Shown here one piece after another: positions 16,900-27,749 of a DNA stretch of 64,000 bases (position 1 is its first letter; each line of letters begins with the position of its first letter). A program made the translations under genes and the position numbers. The notes under the pieces were generated by a model, which was not told the origin of the DNA, ran no database searches, and was given only the letters and a program-made list of their open reading frames with translations. This DNA is from Treponema primitia ZAS-2 (GTDB taxonomy: Bacteria; Spirochaetota; Spirochaetia; Treponematales; Breznakiellaceae). The stretch covers positions 3,844,001 through 3,908,000 of the forward strand of contig NC_015578.1 of the NCBI RefSeq assembly GCF_000214375.1, given 5' to 3'.

Positions 16900-17875
16900 A
16901 AATGAGCGAATAAAAGCGGCAATAACGGGCGAAAAACCGGACACCATTCCCTATTCTTTTTGGGCCCACATGCCGGCTATTGATCGGGATCCGCCGCTAA
17001 TCGCGGAAAAAACCTGGGAATTCTTTAACCGATACAATCTGGATCTGGTTAAAACAATGAATAACGGCATGTACAGCGTGGAAGACTTTGGTTGCGAAGT
17101 TGATTTTTCGGAAATAGAAAACGGTGGGGTCGCTAAAATAAAAACTACGCCAATAAACAGGGCGGAAGATTTTGAAACCATCAAGGCCCTGGGAAGAAAA
17201 GCCCTGGATCGGGAACTCGAATACCTGTCAAGGCTTATGGAAAAAATTCAAAATCAGGCACCGGTTGTCTTTACCGTATTCAGTCCCCTTACAACAGTGA
17301 ACAAGCTCTGCAACGGAAGGATCCTTGAATTTATAAAAGCTGGTGTGGGAAAATCTGTACATAAGGCCCTGGAAGAAATTACCGAAGTAACAAAATTGTT
17401 AGTGGAAGAATCCATAACCAAGGGGGCTTCGGGGATATTCTTTGTATCCCAAATGGGAAATTACAATATTATGACGGAAGAACTATACCGGGAGTATGGC
17501 AAAACCTATGACGAGGAAATAATAAAAGCTTCAAAAGGGTGGTGCAATGTTATTCATGCCCATGGGGAACAAATAATGTATACTGTTTTCAAAGACTACC
17601 CTGGGGAAATACTCAATTATCATGTATGGGAATCTCCTCCGGCAATAGAAGAAGCAATGAAAAGTGGAAAATGTATACTGGGGGGGCTTAAACGCATGGA
17701 TATTACAAACAGGAAAAAAGATGCTGTTGAAAAACAGATCCATGACACTATTACAAAGCTTAATGGCAGAAAACTCATCTTAGCCCCTGGTTGCGTTATC
17801 CGTTATCCTGTATATGAAGAAATGCTTGATTTTATATATAATACCAAGGAAAGTGAAGAAGCAAAACTATTTTAA
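16889..17875 (+). CDS. UroD/MtaA-family protein (methyltransferase-like)
   Basis: 328 residues of the uroporphyrinogen decarboxylase superfamily. The real UroD substrate motif (PxWxMRQAGR) is absent; instead the N-terminus reads ERIKAAITGEKPDTIPYSFWAHMP. The family's methyltransferase branch (MtaA/MtbA) binds zinc through HxC...C; here the corresponding sites read VIHAHGE and ILAPGCVI, so one Cys is His. It is therefore probably a corrinoid- or thiol-linked methyl- or alkyl-transfer enzyme or a related lyase, not a haem enzyme. ATG 16889 (or 16892) follows AGAGGAG. Its place between importer and hydrolases suggests it acts on the imported compound, which is inference. Confidence 0.75.
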   Translation: MMNKNERIKAAITGEKPDTIPYSFWAHMPAIDRDPPLIAEKTWEFFNRYNLDLVKTMNNGMYSVEDFGCEVDFSEIENGGVAKIKTTPINRAEDFETIKALGRKALDRELEYLSRLMEKIQNQAPVVFTVFSPLTTVNKLCNGRILEFIKAGVGKSVHKALEEITEVTKLLVEESITKGASGIFFVSQMGNYNIMTEELYREYGKTYDEEIIKASKGWCNVIHAHGEQIMYTVFKDYPGEILNYHVWESPPAIEEAMKSGKCILGGLKRMDITNRKKDAVEKQIHDTITKLNGRKLILAPGCVIRYPVYEEMLDFIYNTKESEEAKLF

Positions 17876-17898
17876 GGTTTGATTATAAGGAGGACTTT

Positions 17899-18948
17899 AT
17901 GCCACAGGTTATTAATCTTAAAGGGACGCACTACGAACAAGGGGTACAGGAGGGCAAGCTTCTTGCAAAAGAAATTCAGGTAAACTGCGATTTTGTGAGA
18001 AAGAGCCTGGAAGAAAAAAAAATCAACAAAAGTAAATATGCTGATTTTTTAGCGCAAAACGCCGCTTTCATGAAGGAAAACCAAAATGATTTATACTCGG
18101 AGATGGAAGGAATTGCCAAAGGATCTGGTATTTCATGGCAAGAAATTTTAGAGCTGAATATCCCAGCTTATTTCATGTCATCCAGCTTTACACAGGAATG
18201 CAGCCAGCTTCTAGTCCGAGGAAAGGCTACGGCGGATGGTCATACATATATTATTAAGAACAGGGATCTGAGCTGGCGTCTCGACCAGGCGCTAATACAC
18301 CGGGAATATCCTAATGGCCTTAAAGTAACGGAATCAAGCGGCATGGGCACTCTCACATATCCGGGAGCGGGAATAAACAGCTATGGTCTTGCAGCGTCAA
18401 CAACAGGATCATGGCCAAAAAGCATAAAACCGGATCTGAGCTTGGCATCAAAAACCTCTATATTTATAAACATCAGGTTGATTTTAGATCAATGCAAGAC
18501 GGCCAAGGAAGCTGTAGAATATGTAAAATCCAGCCCGCGAATGAATGGCATTAACCTTCTGATTGCAGACAGCAATGATGCCTTTGCGGTAGAAGTAACT
18601 AAAGATGAGATTGATGTACAGGCAGCCGGCGATGATGGTATTTTATTCCGGACAAATCATTATATGTCAGAAAAATTTTCTCCTCTTAATGATAAAAATT
18701 ATGCTTCGACATTTTACAGAGCCGAACGGATCAAGGAATTAACAGAAAAAATAGCAGGAAAATTCCGTTTTCAGGATCTCTTCAAAATTATGTCGGATCA
18801 TGAAAATGGGATAAACAGCATATGCAGACATCCGCAGGGGGATATAAAAACCTCGACCATATCTACTACGCTGGTTTCAATAGAAGATAAAGAAGTATGG
18901 CTCACACCTGGTAACCCATGTGAACATATACAGCAGTCATCATTATAA
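17899..18948 (+). CDS. C45-family autoproteolytic acyltransferase/hydrolase
   Basis: 349 residues of the Ntn-hydrolase group that includes acyl-CoA:6-aminopenicillanic acid acyltransferase and related amidases. Such proteins cut themselves before an internal cysteine that then becomes the N-terminal nucleophile. The candidate is Cys101 in FTQECSQLLVRGKATADGHTYIIKNRDLSW; the rest matches the family's pattern of AxDGxxxxxRNxDW. The residue before Cys is Glu rather than the usual Gly. N-terminal motif LKGTHYEQGVQEGKLLA is also typical. It likely hydrolyses or transfers an amide-linked acyl group in the cytoplasm (no signal peptide). Start is set by AAGGAGG. It is part of the dpp operon. Confidence 0.85.
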   Translation: MPQVINLKGTHYEQGVQEGKLLAKEIQVNCDFVRKSLEEKKINKSKYADFLAQNAAFMKENQNDLYSEMEGIAKGSGISWQEILELNIPAYFMSSSFTQECSQLLVRGKATADGHTYIIKNRDLSWRLDQALIHREYPNGLKVTESSGMGTLTYPGAGINSYGLAASTTGSWPKSIKPDLSLASKTSIFINIRLILDQCKTAKEAVEYVKSSPRMNGINLLIADSNDAFAVEVTKDEIDVQAAGDDGILFRTNHYMSEKFSPLNDKNYASTFYRAERIKELTEKIAGKFRFQDLFKIMSDHENGINSICRHPQGDIKTSTISTTLVSIEDKEVWLTPGNPCEHIQQSSL

Positions 18949-18965
18949 GAAGCAAGAGGTTGAAT

Positions 18966-20156
18966 ATGGAAACTATCAAAACATATGTAAAACGGCGCAT
19001 AGAGAAATTCCAAACCGCCTTAAAAGAGGCGGACATTCCCGGCGCGCTCTTGGCAAAACCCGAGGATGTCTTCTATTTGAGCAATTTTAATCCGGTGCTA
19101 AATAGTCATCCGGTGTATCTTTTAATACAGCCGGAAGAAGAGCCTTGCCTATTAGTACATTGTTTACGGTATAATCATGCCAGAGAGGAATCCGTCACGG
19201 ACAATATCCGCTGTTACGCAAAATGGGGAGATGCCCCATCTATGGCGCCGACGGCGGATGAAGCAATAGAAAAGCTCCTCATCCCGCGAAAATTTCGACG
19301 GTTTGCATTTGAAATGGATTATGTTTCAGTGAATTTTCATCGCGGGATTTGTAAAAGGCTGGGTATTGAAGAAAGCATTGATGTAACGCCACTGCTTAAC
19401 CCTCTAAAAATAATCAAAGACCCTTGGGAAATAGACTGTATCAGGGGAGCGGCGGCCTTAGTCGACAGGGGAGTGGAACGTACTATAGAAGCCCTTGATC
19501 AGGGACTTTCCGAAGCGGAAGCCTGTACAGAAGGCCAGTATAGCATGAGGAAACTTTGGAGCAGTAAATATTCCGACAGAGAAGTTTCAGGTTTTGGCAC
19601 CTCCGAAGGAGGGATGATAGACAGTCTTTTTGCTTGGTCCCTCACTAATGAACATATTGCATATGGCACGGATTGTCCCAGAAAAATAGTTCCTGAATCA
19701 GGCGATATTTCATTATCCATGGCTTGGGCAAGTCTGGGCGGATATCATGCTGAAAATGAACGCAGTTTACAAGTCGGAATTCTGATAGAAACAAGAGAGA
19801 ACGCTTACGAAGCTATGCTTGCGGCCAGAAAGTCAATATTTGACAGATTGAAACCCGGCGTAATTTTTGAGGACCTCTATGCAGCGGCAATAGAGGAATT
19901 CAAATCACGGGGGTTTGAAGATATAATTCCGGGACGTGTAGGCCATGGGGTAGGGCTTTCCGCTCATGAATTCCCTTCAGTAGCTCCCGGAAACAAATTG
20001 GCGCTGGAAAAGAACATGATATTCACGGTCGAACCGGGTATAATGGATTTAAAATGGGGAGGCGCACGACATTCCGACACCGTACTTATCACCGATGACG
20101 GCTATGAATCTCTTACGCAGTTACCAAATGGAAAAATTTCAATAAAAGCCGGGTAA
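18966..20156 (+). CDS. M24-fold (creatinase/prolidase-like) protein, degenerate metal site
   Basis: 396 residues with the N-terminal creatinase domain (residues 1-125) and the C-terminal pita-bread fold of family M24B. Conserved scaffold motifs are present: LKIIKDPWEIDCIRGAA, GRVGHGVGLSAHEFP and MIFTVEPGIM. Metal ligands of the peptidases are mostly lost. The first Asp (normally in lvDlG) falls in GDISLSMAWAS, the second (sDitRT) reads AENERS, and the last Glu (RiEDt) is Ser in RHSDTV. The usual substrate His before them appears as Tyr. Creatinase shows similar metal-ligand loss, so a metal-free C-N hydrolase or a non-catalytic role is possible. Start ATG 18966 has AAGAGG six bases upstream. 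Confidence 0.8.
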   Translation: METIKTYVKRRIEKFQTALKEADIPGALLAKPEDVFYLSNFNPVLNSHPVYLLIQPEEEPCLLVHCLRYNHAREESVTDNIRCYAKWGDAPSMAPTADEAIEKLLIPRKFRRFAFEMDYVSVNFHRGICKRLGIEESIDVTPLLNPLKIIKDPWEIDCIRGAAALVDRGVERTIEALDQGLSEAEACTEGQYSMRKLWSSKYSDREVSGFGTSEGGMIDSLFAWSLTNEHIAYGTDCPRKIVPESGDISLSMAWASLGGYHAENERSLQVGILIETRENAYEAMLAARKSIFDRLKPGVIFEDLYAAAIEEFKSRGFEDIIPGRVGHGVGLSAHEFPSVAPGNKLALEKNMIFTVEPGIMDLKWGGARHSDTVLITDDGYESLTQLPNGKISIKAG

Positions 20157-23005
20157 TGAATTACTTGTTGTCCGTATACTTATATCATTGGTTTGCGCTT
20201 TTTTTTGATTCCTTTCCGGAATGGCTGAAAACAGTCAAACCCCAGGGAATCTTGGGAGATCTCGTCCGCCACATCGAAGGGACGGATGAGGCAGCCCTCC
20301 GCTTGGAATATGATGCCCTTTTTAAGGGAACTAATGCCCATATAAGGATTCCCCTTTGGGCTTCGGCAATCCAGGGACAGACACTCATGGATAAGACCAC
20401 TGCCGGTCTTATTGCGCGGTACCGCCAAAACGGGTATACCTCGGTTGCCATGGACGGAAACCCGCCGGACTATATCGGCCAGCAGCTTCGGTTTATGGAA
20501 TACCTTTCGGCCTGCGCAATCACTGATCCGGAGGCGACTGGGGCTGAAGCGGAACAGATCCGCTCCGTCTACCTTGCCGGGACTGTTCGGGCGGTGCGGG
20601 AGGGTGTTGAGACCTATGCCCGGCATGCGCTTTTTCCGGCGGTACTACAGGCCCTTGATACGTTTGTCACATCGCCCCAGGTTTTTGAGGATATTGAAAT
20701 CCAGGGTCTGGAAGAACAGCTCTCTCGGCTTTGGTGCTACGGGAATATTCAAACCGGAAAGAATGTGTCCCTACCCCCGGAACCGTCCCGGATTATTCTT
20801 ACTGCGGGGATCAACAACTGCGGCGGGAAGTGCGTGATCCGTGCGGAAACCCAATATGGTTGTATTCTGCGGATCATGGGCAGTTTCGATCCCCAGGACC
20901 CCCAACTCCGCCCCTGTGTACGTATCCGGGGCTACCAGGGAACCTTCCTCCACCGTGAACGACTGCGCTATCCTCTTAGACGGGTCGGCAAGCGCGGGGA
21001 GGGAAAATTCCGGCGGATAAGTTGGCAAGAAGCGGTGGAAGAGATTTCCCGGGAATGGGTCCGTATCCGAGATACCTACGGCGCCGCTTCACGGTATGTT
21101 AATTATTCTGTCGGGGTTGCTTCTGTCATGCGCCCCGACAAGCTTGCTATGCGGCTCTTAAATGCCGATGGCGGTTTTTTATCCTATTACAATTCTTATA
21201 GTAGCGCCTGTACCCGGTGGATAACACCGTACATCTACGGGGATAACTTGAGTGGCAACAGCCTGGATGATGTCCTCAATGCCAAACTTATCATCCTCTG
21301 GGGGCACAATCCAGTGGAAACCATCTTTGGAAACCATCGCAATTATTACCTTGCCCAGGCCAAAGCCCAAGGCATCAAAATCATAGTTATCGATCCCCGG
21401 TTCAGCGATTCCGCAGCCCACTATGCCGACCAATGGATAGGTATCCGCCCCTCCACGGACAGCGCCCTTGCGGATGGTATGGCCTTTGAAATATGGAGCC
21501 TGGGCTTGCAGGATCAGGCCTTTATGGACCAGCGCTGCCTGGGCTTTGATGAGGCCCACATGCCTGACGATGTCCCCAAAAATGAATGTTATCGGGCCTA
21601 TCTTTTTGGAGAAAAGGACGGCATCCCCAAAACCCCGGAATGGGCGGAATCAATTACCGCAGTTCCTGCGGACACCATCCGCACCCTGGCCCAGGAATAT
21701 GTCGCCGCTAAACCCGCCTGTCTGCTTCCCGGATTTGGTATCCAGCGCACCGGGAACGGCGAACAGACGGTACGCAGCCTGGCCTTGCTTGCCTGTCTGA
21801 CAGGAAATGTGGGGATATCCGGAGGCGGGGCGGCCGGAACAGGGGACATCGCCAAACACCAGAACCCGGCGCTTCCCCTGTTGGATTTTCCTTACCAAGG
21901 AAAAATACCCTGCTTTCTTTGGACCCAGGCGGTAGAGAGGGGCCCTTCCATGGGAGCGGAAGATGGGGTCCTTGGGGTGGACCGGCTTCACACAAATATT
22001 AAAATGATCCTGAACCTAGCGGGAAATACCCTGGTTAACCAACATTCGGATATTAACGCTACCAAAAAAATTCTTGAGGATGAAACCAAGTGTGAGTTCA
22101 TCCTTTGCTCAGATCTCTTCATGACCTCCAGCGCCATGTTTGCAGATATTCTGCTTCCCGGGGCTAGCGTTTTTGAGACTGACAATATTACTGCTCCTTG
22201 GGGAGGATTTGGGGATTATCTTTTAAGGAACAACCAAGTGATAGACCCCCTCTTTGAAGGCCGGTTTGAATATGAATGGCTTCGGGAGGTGGCGGAGAAA
22301 ATTGGCTGCCGGGAAGCTTTTGATGGGGGGTATCGTTCTATGGGGGAATGGCTCCAGGGGCTCTACGAAGATACCAGAAAAACCGAACCGGAATTGCCGA
22401 ATTTTGAAACCTTTAAAAAAACAGGTATCTATCGCTATAAAAATAACCCGGTTTATATTGCCTATGCAAAACAGCGAGCAGACCCGGCTACGGCGCTATT
22501 TGAGACCCCTTCGGGGAGGATCGAAATTTTCTCCCCCCGGCTCTACGGTCTGCATAAAAAAGACGTTCCAGGGATACCGGCCTATGTGCCCTGCCCTGAA
22601 GGTCCCGGGGATCCCCTGCGGGAACAGTACCCGCTTCAACTTATCGGGTGGCACACCAAGCGGCGCACCCATACGATCCATGATAATAATGAAGGCATGG
22701 AAGGTATGGAGCCCCAGCGTCTCTGGATACATCCCCAGGATGCGGACGTTCGGGGCCTTTCCGAAGGCGATCTGGCGGATATTTTTAATGCCCGGGGGAA
22801 GATCTGTATCCCGGTCCATGTCACCGATAGGATCATGGCCGGGGTTATTGCTCTCTCCCAGGGCGCCTGGTACCAGCCCGACTCGGAGGGCGTTGACCGC
22901 CGAGGCAGCATTAACGTCCTCACCTCAGCGGACCATCCCACTCCCTTGGCAAAGGGAAACCCCCAACACACAAACCTGGTGGAAGTGGTTAAATCCCAGG
23001 CTTAA
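20156..23005 (+). CDS. TorD chaperone-DmsA-like molybdoenzyme fusion
   Basis: A 949-residue protein. Residues 1-190 are a TorD/DmsD-type maturation chaperone: ALRLEYDALFKG, IPLWAS, and PPDYIGQQLRFMEYLSA correspond to the family's EY-LF and DHI-L-FM motifs. Residues about 210-949 form a bis-MGD oxidoreductase of the DMSO-reductase family: a cluster region with Cys222, Cys226 and Cys254, RYPLRRVGKRGEGKFRRISWQEA, a Ser349 at the molybdenum-ligand position (NSYSSACTRW), LIILWGHNPVET, GFGIQRTGNGEQ, and a C-terminal dinucleotide-binding domain from about 820. The first Cys of the usual C-x3-C-x3-C is Gly218. There is no Tat signal and no DmsB/DmsC neighbour, so it is probably cytoplasmic and soluble. 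TAATG overlap with the M24 gene. Substrate unknown. Confidence 0.88.
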   Translation: MNYLLSVYLYHWFALFFDSFPEWLKTVKPQGILGDLVRHIEGTDEAALRLEYDALFKGTNAHIRIPLWASAIQGQTLMDKTTAGLIARYRQNGYTSVAMDGNPPDYIGQQLRFMEYLSACAITDPEATGAEAEQIRSVYLAGTVRAVREGVETYARHALFPAVLQALDTFVTSPQVFEDIEIQGLEEQLSRLWCYGNIQTGKNVSLPPEPSRIILTAGINNCGGKCVIRAETQYGCILRIMGSFDPQDPQLRPCVRIRGYQGTFLHRERLRYPLRRVGKRGEGKFRRISWQEAVEEISREWVRIRDTYGAASRYVNYSVGVASVMRPDKLAMRLLNADGGFLSYYNSYSSACTRWITPYIYGDNLSGNSLDDVLNAKLIILWGHNPVETIFGNHRNYYLAQAKAQGIKIIVIDPRFSDSAAHYADQWIGIRPSTDSALADGMAFEIWSLGLQDQAFMDQRCLGFDEAHMPDDVPKNECYRAYLFGEKDGIPKTPEWAESITAVPADTIRTLAQEYVAAKPACLLPGFGIQRTGNGEQTVRSLALLACLTGNVGISGGGAAGTGDIAKHQNPALPLLDFPYQGKIPCFLWTQAVERGPSMGAEDGVLGVDRLHTNIKMILNLAGNTLVNQHSDINATKKILEDETKCEFILCSDLFMTSSAMFADILLPGASVFETDNITAPWGGFGDYLLRNNQVIDPLFEGRFEYEWLREVAEKIGCREAFDGGYRSMGEWLQGLYEDTRKTEPELPNFETFKKTGIYRYKNNPVYIAYAKQRADPATALFETPSGRIEIFSPRLYGLHKKDVPGIPAYVPCPEGPGDPLREQYPLQLIGWHTKRRTHTIHDNNEGMEGMEPQRLWIHPQDADVRGLSEGDLADIFNARGKICIPVHVTDRIMAGVIALSQGAWYQPDSEGVDRRGSINVLTSADHPTPLAKGNPQHTNLVEVVKSQA

Positions 23006-23054
23006 ATCCGATAAGGACCCCTTATGTTCCTTTTCCTTTTTTTATATCCCGATC

Positions 23055-23089
23055 AACAACCTCGCCCTAAAGGGACGAGGTATGTTGTT
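23055..23089. other. Stem-loop after the molybdoenzyme gene
   Basis: AACAACCTCGCCCT / AGGGACGAGG-tat-GTTGTT folds into a long imperfect hairpin, 50 bases past the operon stop. No T run follows on either strand, so it may be an mRNA 3' stabiliser or a factor-dependent end rather than an intrinsic terminator. Confidence 0.5.
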
Positions 23090-23156
23090 CTTCGACACCT
23101 ACGTTATTACCAATGAAGTATACGAACATATCGTGTATACGCCGCGGAAGAAGCTG

Positions 23157-23873
23157 CTAAGAAGACAACCGGGACACCGCCTCCTTGTCGCAAATAACGG
23201 TAAAGTTGGGATGTAGTTTCAAAATACTAGCGGGAAACGCCGTATCTACCGGGCTCTCAAAAAAATGCTTTACTGTTTCTGCCTTATTTAGTCCGTTTAC
23301 AATCATCACTAACTGGCGAACCTTCATAAGACTTGCCGCCCCCATGGTTACAAACCATTCAGGGACCGGATCATTTCCGCACAATGCGGTTAACGAGCTA
23401 TACCAGGAATATTCCCGGGTTATGGGGATACGGTAGATCTTCTCCTCAAATTTGACCGCATAGGGCATATTCCCGCAAAAATGACCATCGGCGCCCAGGC
23501 CGATAAGCATGAAATCAAGTCCGCCGGCGTCATCAATGGCCTGATCCTGGGTAGTATAATTTTCACAGGTCAGGGGATGAATTTGACTTTCGGCTATCCC
23601 GGCGGGTTGAAAATACAACTGGTCTAATTCCCGCAGTGTATACCCCTTGGACTCGCCGGCAATGGGGACTTCATCAAAATTATAATAATGGACGTTGCGG
23701 TAATTATCCGGGGCCGCGTTGATGTGCCGGGTAACGATGCTATAGGTTTCCCTGGGGGAATTCCCTGCGGTAATCGCTATGTTTACCCGCCGGTCCCGGG
23801 CCATGGCCGCCAAAAGCAAAGCTGCCGCCCGTTGGGATAATGCTTCATAGGAATTTTCAAAGTACAGTTTCAT
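23157..23873 (-). CDS. Glucosamine-6-phosphate deaminase-like protein
   Basis: 238 residues of the NagB/6-phosphogluconolactonase sugar-isomerase fold. Motifs: INIAITAGNSPRETY (sugar-phosphate-binding loop), YYNFDEVP (the FDEV/Y catalytic segment), FMLIGLGADGHFCGNMP (NagB has GxGxDGHIAFNEP) and the VNGLNKAETVKHFFE C-terminal part. It would convert glucosamine-6-phosphate to fructose-6-phosphate plus ammonia, or isomerise or deaminate a related sugar phosphate. The GHFCGNMP variant departs from the canonical lid-histidine region, so the exact substrate is open. It is the last gene of the sigma-54-driven PTS operon, 11 bp after the GH1 gene. Confidence 0.82.
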   Translation of the reverse strand: MKLYFENSYEALSQRAAALLLAAMARDRRVNIAITAGNSPRETYSIVTRHINAAPDNYRNVHYYNFDEVPIAGESKGYTLRELDQLYFQPAGIAESQIHPLTCENYTTQDQAIDDAGGLDFMLIGLGADGHFCGNMPYAVKFEEKIYRIPITREYSWYSSLTALCGNDPVPEWFVTMGAASLMKVRQLVMIVNGLNKAETVKHFFESPVDTAFPASILKLHPNFTVICDKEAVSRLSS

Positions 23874-23884
23874 TGTTTATTTCC

Positions 23885-26189
<2,305 letters not shown>

Positions 26190-26190
26190 T

Positions 26191-27429
26191 TCAGGCAGCC
26201 GCCGCGCCCTGTTTCTCTGCGGCTAAATCATCGTGATCAACCTTTCGCAGGAAAGGAATATACATAAGAATTATCACCACTAACTGGATAATCTGTATCA
26301 GTGCGCCACGCCAGCCGGCGACCATAAAGCCCTGGACAACCGGGGGAATCATGCGGGAAACGTTCAGGCTGATAATGGGCAGGAAGCCGATAAGGGTGGC
26401 AAAGTACGCAATAAGAATGGAGACCACCGCGGAAAAGGTCATGGGGATAAGGAGCCAGGGATTCATCACCATGGGTATCCCGAACTTCATGGGTTCGGTG
26501 ATGCCGAAGAAACTGGGGAATATGGCGATCTTTCCGATAGTCTTAAGGCGGCCGCTCCGGCAAGAGAACAGGAGGAGTAGCGCCAGGGCCAGGGCACGGG
26601 GTCCCTTAAAAGAATCCATGAAGAACTGGTTCAGAATGAATTCCGGCTTAAGCCCGGCGGCAACAGCTTCCATATTGGCGTAAGCCTGGGTGGCGAACAG
26701 GGCGGTCAGGATGCTGGAGGTAACCAGGCTTCCGTGGATACCAAAGAACCAGAGCAATTCTGCCAGCATCATCAGAAGTACCGCCGACCAGATGGAACTG
26801 CCCAGGCTTTGTAAAGGCCGTTGAAGGAAGGTATAGACAATGTCGTGCATATTCCCGTAGGGGGTCAGCTTGAACAGGACATTGAGGACCAGGGCAGTAA
26901 CCAGCAGAATAAAGGCTGGCACAATATCCTCAAAGGATTTGGCGACTGCACGGGGGACCGCTTCGGGCATACGGAAAAAGATCCGCTTTTCTATTAAAAA
27001 GGCATAGAGCCGGGCGGAAAACATGGCGACGATGATCCCGACGAACATACCTTTGGAACCAAGATAAGAAACCTCAATGGCCTGAATTTTTTCAAAGGAA
27101 CGAATCGGGGTAAGAATAAAGAAACAGGCCATGGCCATGATCACCGAGGTAATCACGTCCTGTTTACATTCCTTTGCCATTACCGCCGCCAGGGCGATAA
27201 CGGTATACACCGTTATCAGGTTACTGGCGATCTGGGTACCCAGAAGGCAGACCGCGCGGACCGATGCCGGAACAAAGGGAAGGCCGGCGAAAATCGTCGC
27301 AAAACTACCCACCAAACTGATGGGCATAATGGCCATCATCCCATAACAAATAACCTTGACATACCGGTTTTCAGAAAATTTACCGACACCCATGGTCAGT
27401 TTCGGCAGTACTGAATCCTTAAAACCCAT
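26191..27429 (-). CDS. PTS IIC permease, lactose/cellobiose family
   Basis: 412-residue membrane permease with about ten helices that moves a beta-disaccharide across the cytoplasmic membrane for phosphorylation by IIB. Family motifs: VICYGMMAIMPISLVGSF near residue 28, FFGIHGSLVTSSIL, and FGITEPMKFGIPMVMNPWLLIPM with the conserved NxxE-like GITEP substrate-site motif. Slightly shorter than typical CelB (~430-450). Start follows GGAGGAACGATT. Preceded by IIB with 23 bases between them. Confidence 0.93.
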   Translation of the reverse strand: MGFKDSVLPKLTMGVGKFSENRYVKVICYGMMAIMPISLVGSFATIFAGLPFVPASVRAVCLLGTQIASNLITVYTVIALAAVMAKECKQDVITSVIMAMACFFILTPIRSFEKIQAIEVSYLGSKGMFVGIIVAMFSARLYAFLIEKRIFFRMPEAVPRAVAKSFEDIVPAFILLVTALVLNVLFKLTPYGNMHDIVYTFLQRPLQSLGSSIWSAVLLMMLAELLWFFGIHGSLVTSSILTALFATQAYANMEAVAAGLKPEFILNQFFMDSFKGPRALALALLLLFSCRSGRLKTIGKIAIFPSFFGITEPMKFGIPMVMNPWLLIPMTFSAVVSILIAYFATLIGFLPIISLNVSRMIPPVVQGFMVAGWRGALIQIIQLVVIILMYIPFLRKVDHDDLAAEKQGAAAA

Positions 27430-27452
27430 AATCGTTCCTCCTCTAAAATGAA

Positions 27453-27749
27453 TTATTTTATGGCCTGAAGAACATCCTTCAGTACCTTTTCTCCGTTCAT
27501 CATGCCGTAATCCTGCATATTGATAACATTCACATAAATAGCGGGATATGCTGCGGCAACCTTGTCTTTCATGTAACTAACCTGGGGGCCCAGCAGAATC
27601 GCGCTGCACCCTTCGCTATGGGAACCGAGTTCACTTACCGGATGGGCGGCGATTTCAATGTCCATGGACTGAACCGCAGCGGCCTTCTTCATCCGTTCCA
27701 CCAGCATACTGGTGGACATACCCACCGCGCAGGCTAAAATTATTTTCAT
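27453..27749 (-). CDS. PTS IIB protein, lactose/cellobiose family
   Basis: 98-residue soluble phosphocarrier. The phosphocysteine is Cys7 in ILACAVGMSTSMLVERM, the classic IIB-Cel motif (CxxGMSTS). It passes phosphate from IIA to the sugar on IIC. Start ATGA overlaps the IIA stop by four bases. Confidence 0.95.
   Translation of the reverse strand: MKIILACAVGMSTSMLVERMKKAAAVQSMDIEIAAHPVSELGSHSEGCSAILLGPQVSYMKDKVAAAYPAIYVNVINMQDYGMMNGEKVLKDVLQAIK

Noticed and set aside
22254-23216. Overlapping plus-strand frame in another phase of the molybdoenzyme gene
   Set aside because: The other frame encodes a well-conserved protein throughout; this frame is basic and low-information.
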